From: Rubrivivax sp.
GTDB taxonomy: Bacteria; Pseudomonadota; Gammaproteobacteria; Burkholderiales; Burkholderiaceae_C
DNA: 64,000 bases
Assembly: GCA_020248915.1 (NCBI GenBank)
Contig: JADCGP010000023.1
Span: forward strand, 1-64,000
Reading direction: 5' to 3'
In this document: piece by piece, positions 46,607-56,203 of the stretch
Layout of the letters: each line of letters begins with the position of its first letter
Numbering within the stretch: the stretch's first letter is position 1
The notes under the pieces: model-generated
Told to the model about the DNA's origin: nothing
Databases searched by the model: none
The model's input: the letters and a program-made list of their open reading frames with translations, nothing else
Program-made: the position numbers and the translations under genes

Positions 46607-48294
46607 CGCGGGCGGTCCGGTTTGCCGTGACTGGGGGTGGTCGCGGGGGTGGTCGCGGGGGTGGTCGCGGCGTCGGGCGGCGGGTACGGCTGCGGCCCGG
46701 ACGCCTGCTCCAGCGCCTGCTCCAGCGCCGCGCGGCCCGCGCCCGCTGCCGGCTGCCCGAGATCCACACTCGCGAAGCCGACGCCATGCGCCGCGGCCAG
46801 CGCGCCCCACGCCGCGCGGCGCTCGGCGCTGCGCTCGGGCAGCGCGGCGAAGCGGCGCTGCCAAGCACCTTCGTCGGCCAGCAGCACCACGGGCACCGGG
46901 CTGGCCGCGCGCAGCACCGCCAGCCAGCGACCGTGGGCCTCGGCCTCGGGCGTCGCGGCCAGGTCCACCAGCGCGACACGCAGCGTCGTGCCCGCTGGCG
47001 GCGGCGGCACGGCGCCGTCCTCGTCGCCGTAGCGCACGGGCGCCTCCAGGCGCAGCCCGTGCGCATCGTCGATCGCGCCGAGCGTGGCCGCCAGCAGCGC
47101 GCGCAACCCGAGTGCAGCCCCGGCGTCCGGCGCGCTGCCGTGGGCGAGCACCTGCACCCGCGGCGCGACGCGGCGGCCCGCGGCCAGCAGCCGCACGTAG
47201 TACGGCGCCGCGAGCGGCAGCTCGACGCGCCGCGCCCGCCACGCGGCCTGCACCGCGGCCGCCGCGGCCAGCAACGCGCGCGGCAGCACCACTGCCAGCA
47301 GCAGCGTCACGGCCAGCAGGTGGATCCAGCCGGCCGCAGGCGCCGTGGCCGCGGCGCCGGGCCCGACGCGCAGCGCCGCGACGCCCGCGACGTCGGGCAG
47401 CGCGATGCCGCTGGCTGCGCTGGCCGGGCCGAGCAGCACCCCCAGCAGCGCGTGCACCGCGCCGGCGTCGAGGAAGGTGCTCTGCCAGCCGGCGCGGAAG
47501 TCGAGCACCAGGCCGCGCAGGTACAGGCCGGCGACGAGCCCGAGCGCGAGCGCGGCTGCCGCCACGTGCAGCACCAGCGCCGCGCGCGCGCGCAGCAGCG
47601 CCGCGCCGCGCTCGGCCCATGCCGCAGCGAAGACCGCCAGCGCGGCGGCTGCGCCGCTGCGCGTCGCCGTGCGCGGCATGCGCTGCAGCGCGCGGCCGAG
47701 CCAGCGCCGCAGGCTGCCAGATCGACCTGCTGGTGCCGGCCACCGCACCGCGAGCAGCAGGTAGACGGCGAGGTTCCAGGCCACCAGCAGCAGCCAGGGC
47801 GGCGCCAGCAGGTCGATGCGCCCGCGGCCGGCCAGGCTGTCGGCGGCCAGACCGGCGACGAAGGCCACCGCGGCGGCAGCGGCCGCCGCCCGCCCGAGCC
47901 CGCCGGGCAGGCGCGGCGGCGCGGCCGCGGCAGCGAGAGCCGCATCGCGCGGCAGCAGCCGCTCGCAGGCGTGCCGCGCGCGCTGCTCGAGCCAGCGCGC
48001 CGGCGGCGCGGCCGGTCCTGCGGTCTCGGTGGCCAGGCGGCTGGCCCAGGCCGCGTCCTCGGGCGACCACAGCGCTGCGGGCGGGTCGCTCGACTCCACC
48101 GCCTGCACCAGCAGCACGCGGCGCGCCGACGCCTCGGTCAGCCGCACCGGCGCGAGCGGGTCGGCGGGTGCACCCGGAGCACCGGGTGCGCCGACCGGGT
48201 AGGCGGCAGCGGCGGCGGCGGCGCCACGGTCGCCGGCCGGGTCCGCGGCGCGGCGGTGGGTGGGGTCGGCGTCGGCGCTCACGGCTCGGCGCAA
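46603..48294 (-). CDS. DUF2868 membrane protein
   Basis: 563 residues if started at TTG 48294; GTG 48282 is an alternative, and neither has a clear ribosome site. RLTEASARRVLLVQAVESSD and LWSPEDAAWASRLATE are DUF2868 features. About five membrane helices follow (LLLVAWNLAVYLLLAV, LVLHVAAAALALGLVAGLYL, IHLLAVTLLLAVVLP), then a soluble C-terminal domain. The tail holds three TTPA repeats (12-bp DNA repeat, 46633-46668). It is always paired with a DUF3482 GTPase as far as I know, and the overlap here implies a complex. Confidence 0.85.
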   Translation of the reverse strand: MRRAVSADADPTHRRAADPAGDRGAAAAAAAYPVGAPGAPGAPADPLAPVRLTEASARRVLLVQAVESSDPPAALWSPEDAAWASRLATETAGPAAPPARWLEQRARHACERLLPRDAALAAAAAPPRLPGGLGRAAAAAAAVAFVAGLAADSLAGRGRIDLLAPPWLLLVAWNLAVYLLLAVRWPAPAGRSGSLRRWLGRALQRMPRTATRSGAAAALAVFAAAWAERGAALLRARAALVLHVAAAALALGLVAGLYLRGLVLDFRAGWQSTFLDAGAVHALLGVLLGPASAASGIALPDVAGVAALRVGPGAAATAPAAGWIHLLAVTLLLAVVLPRALLAAAAAVQAAWRARRVELPLAAPYYVRLLAAGRRVAPRVQVLAHGSAPDAGAALGLRALLAATLGAIDDAHGLRLEAPVRYGDEDGAVPPPPAGTTLRVALVDLAATPEAEAHGRWLAVLRAASPVPVVLLADEGAWQRRFAALPERSAERRAAWGALAAAHGVGFASVDLGQPAAGAGRAALEQALEQASGPQPYPPPDAATTPATTPATTPSHGKPDRPR

Positions 48295-48382
48295 TGTAGC
48301 GCCAAGCCGCCGGTGCGGGCCGGGCCCGGATGGCTGCCGCCGGCCCCGGGCCGCCCCCGCGCCGATCGCGCTTGGCGGGCGC

Positions 48383-49062
48383 TCAGCAGCCGTGCAGAAG
48401 CGCCACCCGCTGTGCCTGGCTGTGGGTGCCCGTCTTCTCGTACATCTCGCCCACGTGCGTGCGCACGGTGGAGATCTTGACCCCGAGGGCCTGCGCGGCT
48501 TGCGCCGGGCGCATGCCCTGGCACAACATCTCCGCCAGCCGCGCCTGGGTCTGCGAGAAGCGACTGCGCGTGAAGCGGAAGCGCCGCCGCATCGCCTCGG
48601 ACCGCGTCATCGGGGCACGCTCGATGGTGGCGAGCATCCAGCAGGCCGGTCCGTGGCCGCCCTCGCCGGCATGCAGCGGCTGCAGGGTCATCTGCATCGG
48701 GACGCCGTCGCACTCGAGGGCCAGCGTCACCGTCCGGCCGGCGAGCAGCTCGACGGTCCACTTGACCACCGGCACCCAGCGTCCGCCCTGGCGCACGGCC
48801 AGGCGGCCGGCGGCGTCGAGCCACAGGCCGTCGCAGCGCTCCAGGCGTCTTCCGGCGGCGGCGTTGGCCTCGAGCACCGTGCCCTGGGCGTCGGCGACGA
48901 ACAGCGGCGTCTCCAGGTGTTGCAGCAGGCAGTGGCCGAGCGCGGCCAGCCGCTGCGACCGGCCGGTACCCGGGAAACCGGGAAACCGGGGGCAGGATGC
49001 GGCTGCGCCCGCAGGGTCGGGGCGGCGTCGAAGGAGATCGGGCGAGGGGCGGCGAGTTGCAT
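48383..49062 (-). pseudogene. LuxR-family regulator, frameshifted at an 8-bp tandem repeat
   Basis: The C-terminal frame (to 48383) is a clear LuxR-type helix-turn-helix: FSQTQARLAEMLCQGMRPAQ, ALGVKISTVRTHVGEMYEKT. It extends upstream through a PAS-like part (HLETPLFVADAQGTVLEANA) but has no ATG there. An ATG at 49062 with a GGAG site opens MQLAAPRPISFDAAPTLRAQ in another frame. The frames meet at two tandem copies of CGGGAAAC (48971-48986); deleting one copy gives a continuous 223-residue protein. As sequenced, the gene is either off or starts internally at GTG 48877 (164 residues). Reversible slippage is possible. Confidence 0.65.
48971..48986. repeat. 8-bp tandem duplication at the LuxR frameshift
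   Basis: Two copies of CGGGAAAC followed by a partial CGGG. The unit length is not a multiple of three, so gain or loss of one copy switches reading frame. It lies about 80 nt inside the regulator gene. Confidence 0.85.
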
Positions 49063-49132
49063 GGCGTGCTCCGTGCGCAATGGCGGCATTTCACCGCCCG
49101 GCCTCCGCTGCACGAATGACACCGAGGTATCC

Positions 49133-49159
49133 CCCGGGCGCGGAAGCGTCGCGCCCGGG
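49133..49159. terminator. 10-bp-stem hairpin between acyl-CoA dehydrogenase and LuxR gene
   Basis: Perfect 10-bp arms (49133-49142 and 49150-49159) with a 7-nt loop, 37 nt past the acyl-CoA dehydrogenase stop. There is no T-tract. The position suggests it ends or slows the beta-oxidation transcript ahead of the regulator gene. Confidence 0.5.
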
Positions 49160-49196
49160 CACCGCGGCGGCGGGCGCCGCTGTGCTCGACGACCTG

Positions 49197-50339
49197 TCAG
49201 GCCAATGCGCGCCCGATCAGGATCTTCTGCACCTCGCTCGTTCCCTCGTAGATCTGGCACACGCGCACGTCGCGGTAGATGCGCTCGACCGGGAAGTCGC
49301 TGACGTAGCCGTAGCCGCCCAGCACCTGGATCGCGGCCGAGCACACGCGCTCGGCCATCTCGCTGGCGAAGAGCTTGGCCATCGCCGCCTCCTTCAGGCA
49401 CGGCACGCCGGCATCCTTCAGAGCTGCGGCATGCCAGATCAGCTGCCGCGCGGCCTCGATCTGCGTGGCGCAGTCGGCCAGCTTGAACTGCAGCGCCTGG
49501 TGCTCGAAGATGGGCTGGCCGAAGCTGCGGCGTTCCTTGCTGTAGGCGAGCGCGCAGTCGAAGGCCGCGCGCGCCATCCCGACGCTCTGGCTGGCGATGC
49601 CGATGCGGCCGCCCTCCAGGCCGCTGAGCGCGATCTTCAGGCCCATGCCCTCCTCGCCCAGCCGGTGCGACGCCGGCACGCGGCAGTTCTCGAACACGAT
49701 CTGCGCCGTGTCGCTGGCGTGCTGGCCGAGCTTGTCCTCGAGCCGCGCCACGGTGTAGCCCGGCGTCTTCGTCGGCACGAGGAAGGCGCTGATGCCCTTC
49801 TTGCCGGCGGCCTTGTCGGTGACGGCCATCACGATGGCGACGTCGCCGTTGCGGCCGCTGGTGATGAACTGCTTGACGCCGTTCAGCACGTAGGCGTCGC
49901 CGCCGCCGTCGGTGACCCGCACCGCGGTCGTCTTCAGGCCGCCGGCCTCGCTGCCCACGTGCGGCTCGGTCAGGCAGAAGGCGCCGAGCATCTCGCCGCG
50001 CGCCAGCGGCTCGAGGAAGGTCTTCTTCTGCCACGCGTCGCCGAAGGCCATCAGGATCGAGCACACCGGGCAGTTGTTGACGCTGACGATGGTGCTCGTC
50101 GCCCCGTCGCCGGCGGCGATCTCCTCGAGGATCAGCGCCAGGGCCAGGTGGTCGAGCCCCGCGCCGCCGTGCTCGGCCGGCACCGCCACGCCGTAGCAGC
50201 CGAGCGCGGCCAGGCCGCGCAGCTGCGCGGCCGGGAACTCGTGGCTCTTGTCCCAGGCCGCGGCACGCGGCGCGATCTCGGCCTGCACGTAGGCGCGCAC
50301 GGCATCCTGCACGGCACGGTGGTCTTCGGAGAGCAGCAT
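49197..50339 (-). CDS. Acyl-CoA dehydrogenase
   Basis: 380 residues, full length. FAD-dependent acyl-CoA dehydrogenase with [20 protein letters not shown] and [20 protein letters not shown] (FAD/substrate site). [20 protein letters not shown] precedes the C-terminal signature [20 protein letters not shown] and catalytic Glu in IYEGTSEVQ. It resembles short-chain/butyryl-CoA-type dehydrogenases. With the thiolase at 51733 and the SDR gene it forms a beta-oxidation-like cluster. Isovaleryl-CoA activity is possible, but it is 13 kb from the mcc genes. Confidence 0.94.
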   Translation of the reverse strand: MLLSEDHRAVQDAVRAYVQAEIAPRAAAWDKSHEFPAAQLRGLAALGCYGVAVPAEHGGAGLDHLALALILEEIAAGDGATSTIVSVNNCPVCSILMAFGDAWQKKTFLEPLARGEMLGAFCLTEPHVGSEAGGLKTTAVRVTDGGGDAYVLNGVKQFITSGRNGDVAIVMAVTDKAAGKKGISAFLVPTKTPGYTVARLEDKLGQHASDTAQIVFENCRVPASHRLGEEGMGLKIALSGLEGGRIGIASQSVGMARAAFDCALAYSKERRSFGQPIFEHQALQFKLADCATQIEAARQLIWHAAALKDAGVPCLKEAAMAKLFASEMAERVCSAAIQVLGGYGYVSDFPVERIYRDVRVCQIYEGTSEVQKILIGRALA

Positions 50340-50345
50340 CTCGGT

Positions 50346-51056
<711 letters not shown>

Positions 51057-51064
51057 CGACGGCC

Positions 51065-51733
51065 TCACGCCAGCGCCGGCCGCTCGCGCAGCAGCCGCAG
51101 CGCGAGGGCGATGAAGACGAGGCCGCCCGCCGCCTCGAGCAGGCGCTTGACCGGCCCCGGGGCACCGAGTCGTGCCAGCCGCGACGCGAGCGCCACGAGC
51201 AGCAGCAGGAAGAGGCCGCCCTGCAGCACGAACCACGCGCCCAGCAGCAGGAACGACGCCGTCTTGCTCGGCGAGCCGGCGGGCACGAAGGGCGGCAGGA
51301 AGGCGAGGAAGAACAGTGCCACCTTCGGATTGAGCACGTTGGTGGCGAGGCCGGTGCGGAACTCCGCCCAGGCCGTGCGCGATGCGGCAGTCGCCGGCGC
51401 CGCCGCAGCCGCAGCCGCTCCGCCGCGCCAGGCCGAGCGCAGCAGCTGGATCCCCAGCCACGCGAGGTAGGCCGCGCCCGCCCACTGCAGGGCGGCGAAG
51501 GCCGCCGGATGCACCGCCAGCAGCGCCGCCAGGCCGAAGGCCGCCGCCAGCGCGTGCACCACGCAGCCAGCCGTGATGCCGAGCGCGGCCGCCATGCCGG
51601 CCCGCGCGCCCGCCTGCAGCGTGCGGCCGACCGTCAGCGCGAAGTCGACGCCGGGCGTGGCGTTGAGCACCAGCACGGCCGCCGCGAAGGCCGCCGCCTC
51701 GGCCGGGCCGGGCAGCAGGCCCTGGCCGGCCAT
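51065..51733 (-). CDS. LysE/RhtB-family exporter
   Basis: 222 residues with about six membrane helices. LysE landmarks are LVLNATPGVDFALTVGRTLQ near the N-terminus and TGLATNVLNPKVALFFLAFL in the middle. Family members export amino acids or related metabolites. Its ATG shares one base with the thiolase stop (TGATG), so it is translationally coupled to it. Its role in a beta-oxidation cluster is not obvious. Confidence 0.92.
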   Translation of the reverse strand: MAGQGLLPGPAEAAAFAAAVLVLNATPGVDFALTVGRTLQAGARAGMAAALGITAGCVVHALAAAFGLAALLAVHPAAFAALQWAGAAYLAWLGIQLLRSAWRGGAAAAAAAPATAASRTAWAEFRTGLATNVLNPKVALFFLAFLPPFVPAGSPSKTASFLLLGAWFVLQGGLFLLLLVALASRLARLGAPGPVKRLLEAAGGLVFIALALRLLRERPALA

Positions 51734-52914
51734 CAGACGAGCTCGAGCGCGAGCGCCGTGGCCTCGCCACCGCCGATGCACAGCGACGCCACGCCGCGCC
51801 GGAGGCCGCGCCTGCGCAGCGCGCCGAGCAGCGTGACGACGATGCGCGCGCCCGAGGCGCCGATCGGGTGGCCCAGGGCGCAGGCGCCGCCGTGCACGTT
51901 GACGACCTCGTGGGGCAGCCGGAACTCGGCCATCGCGGCCATCGTGACGGCGGCGAAGGCCTCGTTCACCTCCCACAGGTCCACCTGGCCGGCCTGCCAG
52001 CCGGCCTTGGCGAGTGCCTTGCGGATGGCGCCCGCCGGCGCGGTGGTGAACCACTCCGGCGCCTGCGCGTGCACGGCGTGGCTGACGATGCGCGCCACGG
52101 GCGTGCAGCCGCGCTGGCGCGCGGTGCTCTCGCGCATCAGCACCAGCGCCGCGGCGCCGTCGGAGATGCTGCTGGCGTTGGCGGCGGTGATCGTGCCGTC
52201 CTTCTTGAACGCGGGCTTCAGGCCGGGGATCTTGTCGAGCCGGGCCTTGAAGGGCTGCTCGTCGAACCTGACGACCGTGTCGCCCGCCTTGCCCGCCAGC
52301 GTCACGGGAGCCATCTCCCAGTCGAAGCTGCCGTCCTCGTTGGCGGCCTTGGCGCGCGTGGTGGAGGCGACCGCGAACGCGTCCTGCGCCTCGCGCGTGA
52401 AGCCGTACTTGGCGACGCAGGCCTCGGCGAACACGCCCATCGCCTTGCCGCGCTCGTAGGCGTCCTCCAGACCGTCCATCGCCATGTGGTCGAACATCTG
52501 CGCGGCGCCGTACTTCACGCCCTTGCGCGCGAACAGGAGGTGCGGCGCGTTGGTCATGCTCTCCATGCCGCCGGCCACCATCACCTCGGCCGTGCCGGCG
52601 GCCAGCATGTCGTGCGCGAACATCAGCGCGCGCATGCCGCTGCCGCACATCTTGTTGAGCGTGACGGCGCCCACGCCGTCGGGCAGGCCGGCACGGCGCA
52701 GGGCCTGCCGCGCCGGCGCCTGGCCCTGACCGGCCATCAGCACCTGGCCGAACAGCACTTCGTCGACGGCGTCGGCCGGCACGCCGGCGCGCTCGACCGC
52801 GGCGCGGATGGCGACCGCGCCGAGTTCGGGGGCGGCCAGCGCCGCGAAGTCGCCCAGCAGGCCCCCAATAGGCGTGCGGGCGGCGGAGACGATGACGATG
52901 GGGTCGGTGGCCAT
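51733..52914 (-). CDS. Acetyl-CoA C-acetyltransferase (thiolase)
   Basis: 393 residues. Thiolase family with catalytic Cys90 in LNKMCGSGMRAL, His in NVHGGACALGHPIGASGARI and C-terminal Cys in ASLCIGGGEATALAL. VNEAFAAVTM is also conserved. It either condenses acetyl-CoA for polyhydroxyalkanoate or acetoacetyl-CoA formation or cleaves 3-ketoacyl-CoA. It heads a leftward run of thiolase, LysE, SDR and acyl-CoA dehydrogenase genes. Confidence 0.95.
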   Translation of the reverse strand: MATDPIVIVSAARTPIGGLLGDFAALAAPELGAVAIRAAVERAGVPADAVDEVLFGQVLMAGQGQAPARQALRRAGLPDGVGAVTLNKMCGSGMRALMFAHDMLAAGTAEVMVAGGMESMTNAPHLLFARKGVKYGAAQMFDHMAMDGLEDAYERGKAMGVFAEACVAKYGFTREAQDAFAVASTTRAKAANEDGSFDWEMAPVTLAGKAGDTVVRFDEQPFKARLDKIPGLKPAFKKDGTITAANASSISDGAAALVLMRESTARQRGCTPVARIVSHAVHAQAPEWFTTAPAGAIRKALAKAGWQAGQVDLWEVNEAFAAVTMAAMAEFRLPHEVVNVHGGACALGHPIGASGARIVVTLLGALRRRGLRRGVASLCIGGGEATALALELV

Positions 52915-53014
52915 GGCTGCGCTCCCGGAAGTTTGGCCACCATGGTATTCGCAGCCGATGCCGCCCCGGGTGGCGGGCCGATGACCGTGGTCCTGGATGC
53001 GGTCCGGCCCGCGC

Positions 53015-54553
53015 TCAGCGCCCCGGCACCACCTGCGGCGGAGCCCACTGGCCGGAGGCGATCGCGGGTGCCGGATCGTACGAACGCATGATCAGGTAGA
53101 ACGGGCCCGGCCCGACCGGCAGCCAGTTGGCGCGCAGCACCGGATCGGCGGGCTCGTCGGCCTGGATCGCGATCGTCAGCGAACCGTCGGCGGCACGCTG
53201 CAGGCCGGCCGTCCGGTCGCCCAGCGCGTAGCGCCGGATCGGGTTCTCGATCAGGTCCATCCGCGCCAGGTCGTAGGCGGTGACCGACCAGAACGCGCCC
53301 ACCGGCGGCAGCTGCCCGGGCGGAAACGTCATCGTGTAGCGGCGCGCGCCGGACAGCGGCTGCCCGGCGTCGTCGAGGTTGCGCTGGTGGTAGACCGAGT
53401 CCTCGGGCAGGTTGCCGTAGCCGCCGCGGGCGATCGCGGCGTTGAGCGCCCAGTCGTGGCGGATGCGGCCGATCTTGTCCGAGTAGTTCCAGCCGTTGAC
53501 GGTGTTGGCGATGCCGAACTGCGCCGCGGCGACGATCTTCTGCGCACCCGCCAGCGCCCGCTCCAGGCCGCGCCGCACCGGCGGCGGCAAGCGGGCGGGG
53601 TCGAAGCCGCCCGTGCCCAGCCCGATGCGCTGCCAGCGCCGCAGCAGCCCGCGGTCCTCCGGCGGCACGGGGTTGCGCTGCAGCATGCGGTCGAGCACGG
53701 CGTAGAACTGCAGGCTGTCCATCGGTGCCAGCGGCGCCTGCGGGGCCTGCGCGTCGATCGGCACGTTGCGCCCGCGCTCGGGTCGCCGCATGCCGAGCTC
53801 GCGCAGCGTGAAGCGCTCGAGCAACCGCGCCGCGACGGCCTCGTCGGCGCCGCCGGCACTGGCCACGCGCATCAGCAGCCACAGGTCGTTGGCACGCTGG
53901 CGCAGCACCTTCATGCCGGGCGGCAGCTCGCCGCGGAAGCCGGGGCCGACGAACGCGAGGTCGACGCCGCCCGGCCCGGTGACCCTGCGCCCGATCCGCG
54001 TGCCGACGCCGCCGGCCGCGTCCACCACCAGCGCGACGTAGTAGCGCGTGCCCATCGACGGCACGTGCAGCACGATCGGGCCGGCGCTCAGGTCGAGATA
54101 GGCCGACGCGTACAGCGTGTCGTGGTTCGGCGCCTTGATGACCAGGCCGTCGCCGGGCCGGGCCAGGCGGTCGAAGTAGTAGAAACGGTTGCGCGGCGCG
54201 AAGATCACCTGGTCGGCGGCCACGCGCTGGGTCTCGTTGTGGATCCGGCGCGCGAGCTCGACGCGCGGGTAGCCGTACAGGTAGGCCTCGACGCCGCTGA
54301 CGTAGGCCTCCTCCTCTGCCGCCGCCTCGGCCGCCGCCAGGAAGGCGCGCGCGGGATCGGCCGCGTCGGCAGCGCGGGCCGCGGGCGCGGCGGCGAGCAG
54401 CGCCAGGGTCCACGTTGCTGCCCACCTCGCTGCCCACCTTGCTAGCCACGGCGCGGCCCGTGCGGTGGCCGCGGCCGGGCTCGGCTGGCGGTACGGGCAT
54501 CGGGCGTCGCCCCTTGCTTCGCTGCGCTGGTTCACTTCGCTGCGCTGGTTCAT
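53015..54553 (-). CDS. Exported DUF1254/DUF1214 protein
   Basis: 512 residues from ATG 54553. The N-terminus is unusual: two copies of NQRSE(V/A) from an 18-bp repeat, then an Arg-containing region and a hydrophobic stretch (WTLALLAAAPAARAAD) that acts as a signal peptide. A start after the repeat is possible. DUF1254 occupies about 60-200 (YLYGYPRVELARRI; NHDTLYASAYLDLS) and DUF1214 the C-terminal part (FWSVTAYDLARMDLIENPIRR; GPFYLIMRSYDP). The function of these domains is unknown. It is divergent from the outer-membrane protein genes. Confidence 0.88.
   Translation of the reverse strand: MNQRSEVNQRSEARGDARCPYRQPSPAAATARAAPWLARWAARWAATWTLALLAAAPAARAADAADPARAFLAAAEAAAEEEAYVSGVEAYLYGYPRVELARRIHNETQRVAADQVIFAPRNRFYYFDRLARPGDGLVIKAPNHDTLYASAYLDLSAGPIVLHVPSMGTRYYVALVVDAAGGVGTRIGRRVTGPGGVDLAFVGPGFRGELPPGMKVLRQRANDLWLLMRVASAGGADEAVAARLLERFTLRELGMRRPERGRNVPIDAQAPQAPLAPMDSLQFYAVLDRMLQRNPVPPEDRGLLRRWQRIGLGTGGFDPARLPPPVRRGLERALAGAQKIVAAAQFGIANTVNGWNYSDKIGRIRHDWALNAAIARGGYGNLPEDSVYHQRNLDDAGQPLSGARRYTMTFPPGQLPPVGAFWSVTAYDLARMDLIENPIRRYALGDRTAGLQRAADGSLTIAIQADEPADPVLRANWLPVGPGPFYLIMRSYDPAPAIASGQWAPPQVVPGR
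54517..54552. repeat. Two tandem 18-bp units at the DUF1254 gene start
   Basis: Exact 18-bp duplication (CTTCGCTGCGCTGGTTCA twice). The predicted start codon lies at the end of the second copy, and the first copy carries a GTG in the equivalent position, so the duplication also duplicates a potential start. Confidence 0.85.
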
Positions 54554-54640
54554 GCCGCTTGCTCGGTAGCCGGTTGATCGCGGATGGTTGCACGCCCACG
54601 CCGCCGTCGCGGCCTGCCGCGCCGGGCAAGCGCGGGCAGC

Positions 54641-54655
54641 TACCCAACCTGGGTA
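54641..54655. promoter_or_regulatory. Inverted repeat TACCCA-n3-TGGGTA
   Basis: A perfect 6-bp dyad with a 3-nt spacer in the 193-nt divergent region between the DUF1254 gene and the outer-membrane/sulfatase genes, in a locally AT-richer context. It is a good operator candidate for a dimeric regulator; which one is unknown. Confidence 0.5.
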
Positions 54656-54746
54656 TCGGCAATGGCCGACGGCAGCGTGGCGGCGGCCCCCCGCACTACA
54701 TTTCGCGGCATCGCGTCGGCCCTCGCCGGCCATCCGCCATCCAGCC

Positions 54747-56201
54747 ATGAACCACGCAGCCTTCCGCCGCGGCCGCACCGCAGCCTCCGTCCTCGCCGTG
54801 CTCGCCGTGCTCGGCGCCGTTTCGAGCGGTAGCGCCCTTGCCCAGCAGGCTCCGCAGCCGGCCTGGGCCTGGAAATCGGGCGACCTCGCGCTCGACGCCG
54901 GGCTCGAGACCTACACGGCGTTCTACTCGATGAGCGGCACCTGGTGGAACCTGGCCGCGACGTCGGCGCCCACCTTCGACAAGAGCCGCAGCTTCACCGA
55001 GCTGTGGGTGCATCCCAGACTCAACGGCCGCTTCCGACTCGACGGCACAACCGAGGCCTACGGCACGCTGTCGGTCGGCGCCACCAAGACGATCGGCGCC
55101 GACGCCTTCGACTACCGGGACGAGAGCGCCGTGCGCTTCGGCTCGGCGATGCTCGGCGTGCGCGGCCAGGCCGGCGGCGTGCGCTACGACGTGTCGGCCG
55201 GGCGCCAGCCGTTCATGCTCGGCACCGGCATGCTGCTCGTGATGGGCTCGGGCAACGGCTACTCCTGGGGCGGCGGCGCATCGACGCAGCGCAAGGCCTG
55301 GGGCCGCACGGCGCTGGCGCGCGCGGGCAGCGGCGAGTTCACCGCCAGCGCCTTCCAGCTCGAGCCCGACGAGGCTCCCGAGGGCCGCACCGACACCAAG
55401 GTGCGCGGTGTGGCGCTGGAGTGGGCGCGGCCGCAGATGGGCCGCGCCGGGCTATCGTGGTTCACCGTGCCGCGCTCCAATTCCATCTACCCCGGCGACC
55501 TGGCACCGCTCGCCTTCATCGAGCAGGGCCGCCAGGGCCTGGACACCTGGTACGGGTGGGCCGACATCACCGGCCTCGTGCCCGGCGTGCCCACGCTCGG
55601 CCTGCGCGCCGAGTACGCGCAGCAGCGCAACGACATCACGCGCACCGGCGGCCGGCGCGACCCGATGAAGGCCAGCGCCTGGCTGCTGGGCGCCAGCTGG
55701 TGGGGGCAGAAGCTGCCGTTCGCACCCAAGTTCAGCTACCACGTCGCGCGCTTCAGCGGCGACAAGCCCGGCACCGCCACCTACGAGCGCTTCGACCCGA
55801 TGTTCTGGGGCAACGGCCTGGACAACTGGTGGTTCGGCGCCAATGGCGCGTACTCGTGGCTGAACGCCAACCTGCGCGCGCAGCGCTTCATCGTCGATGC
55901 CTATTTCTCGCAGCAGGACATCATCCAGTTCCAGTATGTCCGCGCATCGGTCGACCAGCTCAACAGCGCGGTGCAGTTCGGCCAGGGGGTTCGCTTCACG
56001 GCCAACGGCCTCCTGGTGGGCGTGCCCCAGGCGAAGCTGTCCGACGAGCTGTACCTGCAGTACGTGCGCGTGTTCAACCCGAACCTGGTGGCGATCGCCT
56101 TCGTCGCGCGCAGCTCGCCCGGCGCCGGCCTGAAGGCCACGGCGCCGCAGGGTACGCAGGCCTGGACCACCTTCGGCCTGGGCCTGACGGCCAACTTCTG
56201 A
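54747..56201 (+). CDS. Outer-membrane beta-barrel (porin-like) protein
   Basis: 484 residues from ATG 54747. Signal peptide (ASVLAVLAVLGAVSSGSALAQ), then alternating amphipathic strands rich in Trp, Tyr and Gly (LDAGLETYTAFYSMSGTWWN; AYGTLSVGATKTIG). It ends in Phe (FGLGLTANF), as expected for barrel insertion. The pattern resembles large uptake or alginate-export-type barrels; the substrate is unknown. The next gene, a MipA-type protein, starts 2 nt after its stop, so they are in one operon. Confidence 0.82.
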   Translation: MNHAAFRRGRTAASVLAVLAVLGAVSSGSALAQQAPQPAWAWKSGDLALDAGLETYTAFYSMSGTWWNLAATSAPTFDKSRSFTELWVHPRLNGRFRLDGTTEAYGTLSVGATKTIGADAFDYRDESAVRFGSAMLGVRGQAGGVRYDVSAGRQPFMLGTGMLLVMGSGNGYSWGGGASTQRKAWGRTALARAGSGEFTASAFQLEPDEAPEGRTDTKVRGVALEWARPQMGRAGLSWFTVPRSNSIYPGDLAPLAFIEQGRQGLDTWYGWADITGLVPGVPTLGLRAEYAQQRNDITRTGGRRDPMKASAWLLGASWWGQKLPFAPKFSYHVARFSGDKPGTATYERFDPMFWGNGLDNWWFGANGAYSWLNANLRAQRFIVDAYFSQQDIIQFQYVRASVDQLNSAVQFGQGVRFTANGLLVGVPQAKLSDELYLQYVRVFNPNLVAIAFVARSSPGAGLKATAPQGTQAWTTFGLGLTANF

Positions 56202-56203
56202 CG

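Noticed and set aside
44942..48070. Apparent 1042-codon fusion upstream of the GTPase
   Set aside because: The part before 46606 is an out-of-frame shadow of the DUF2868 gene. The GTPase starts at ATG 46606 with a 4-nt overlap.
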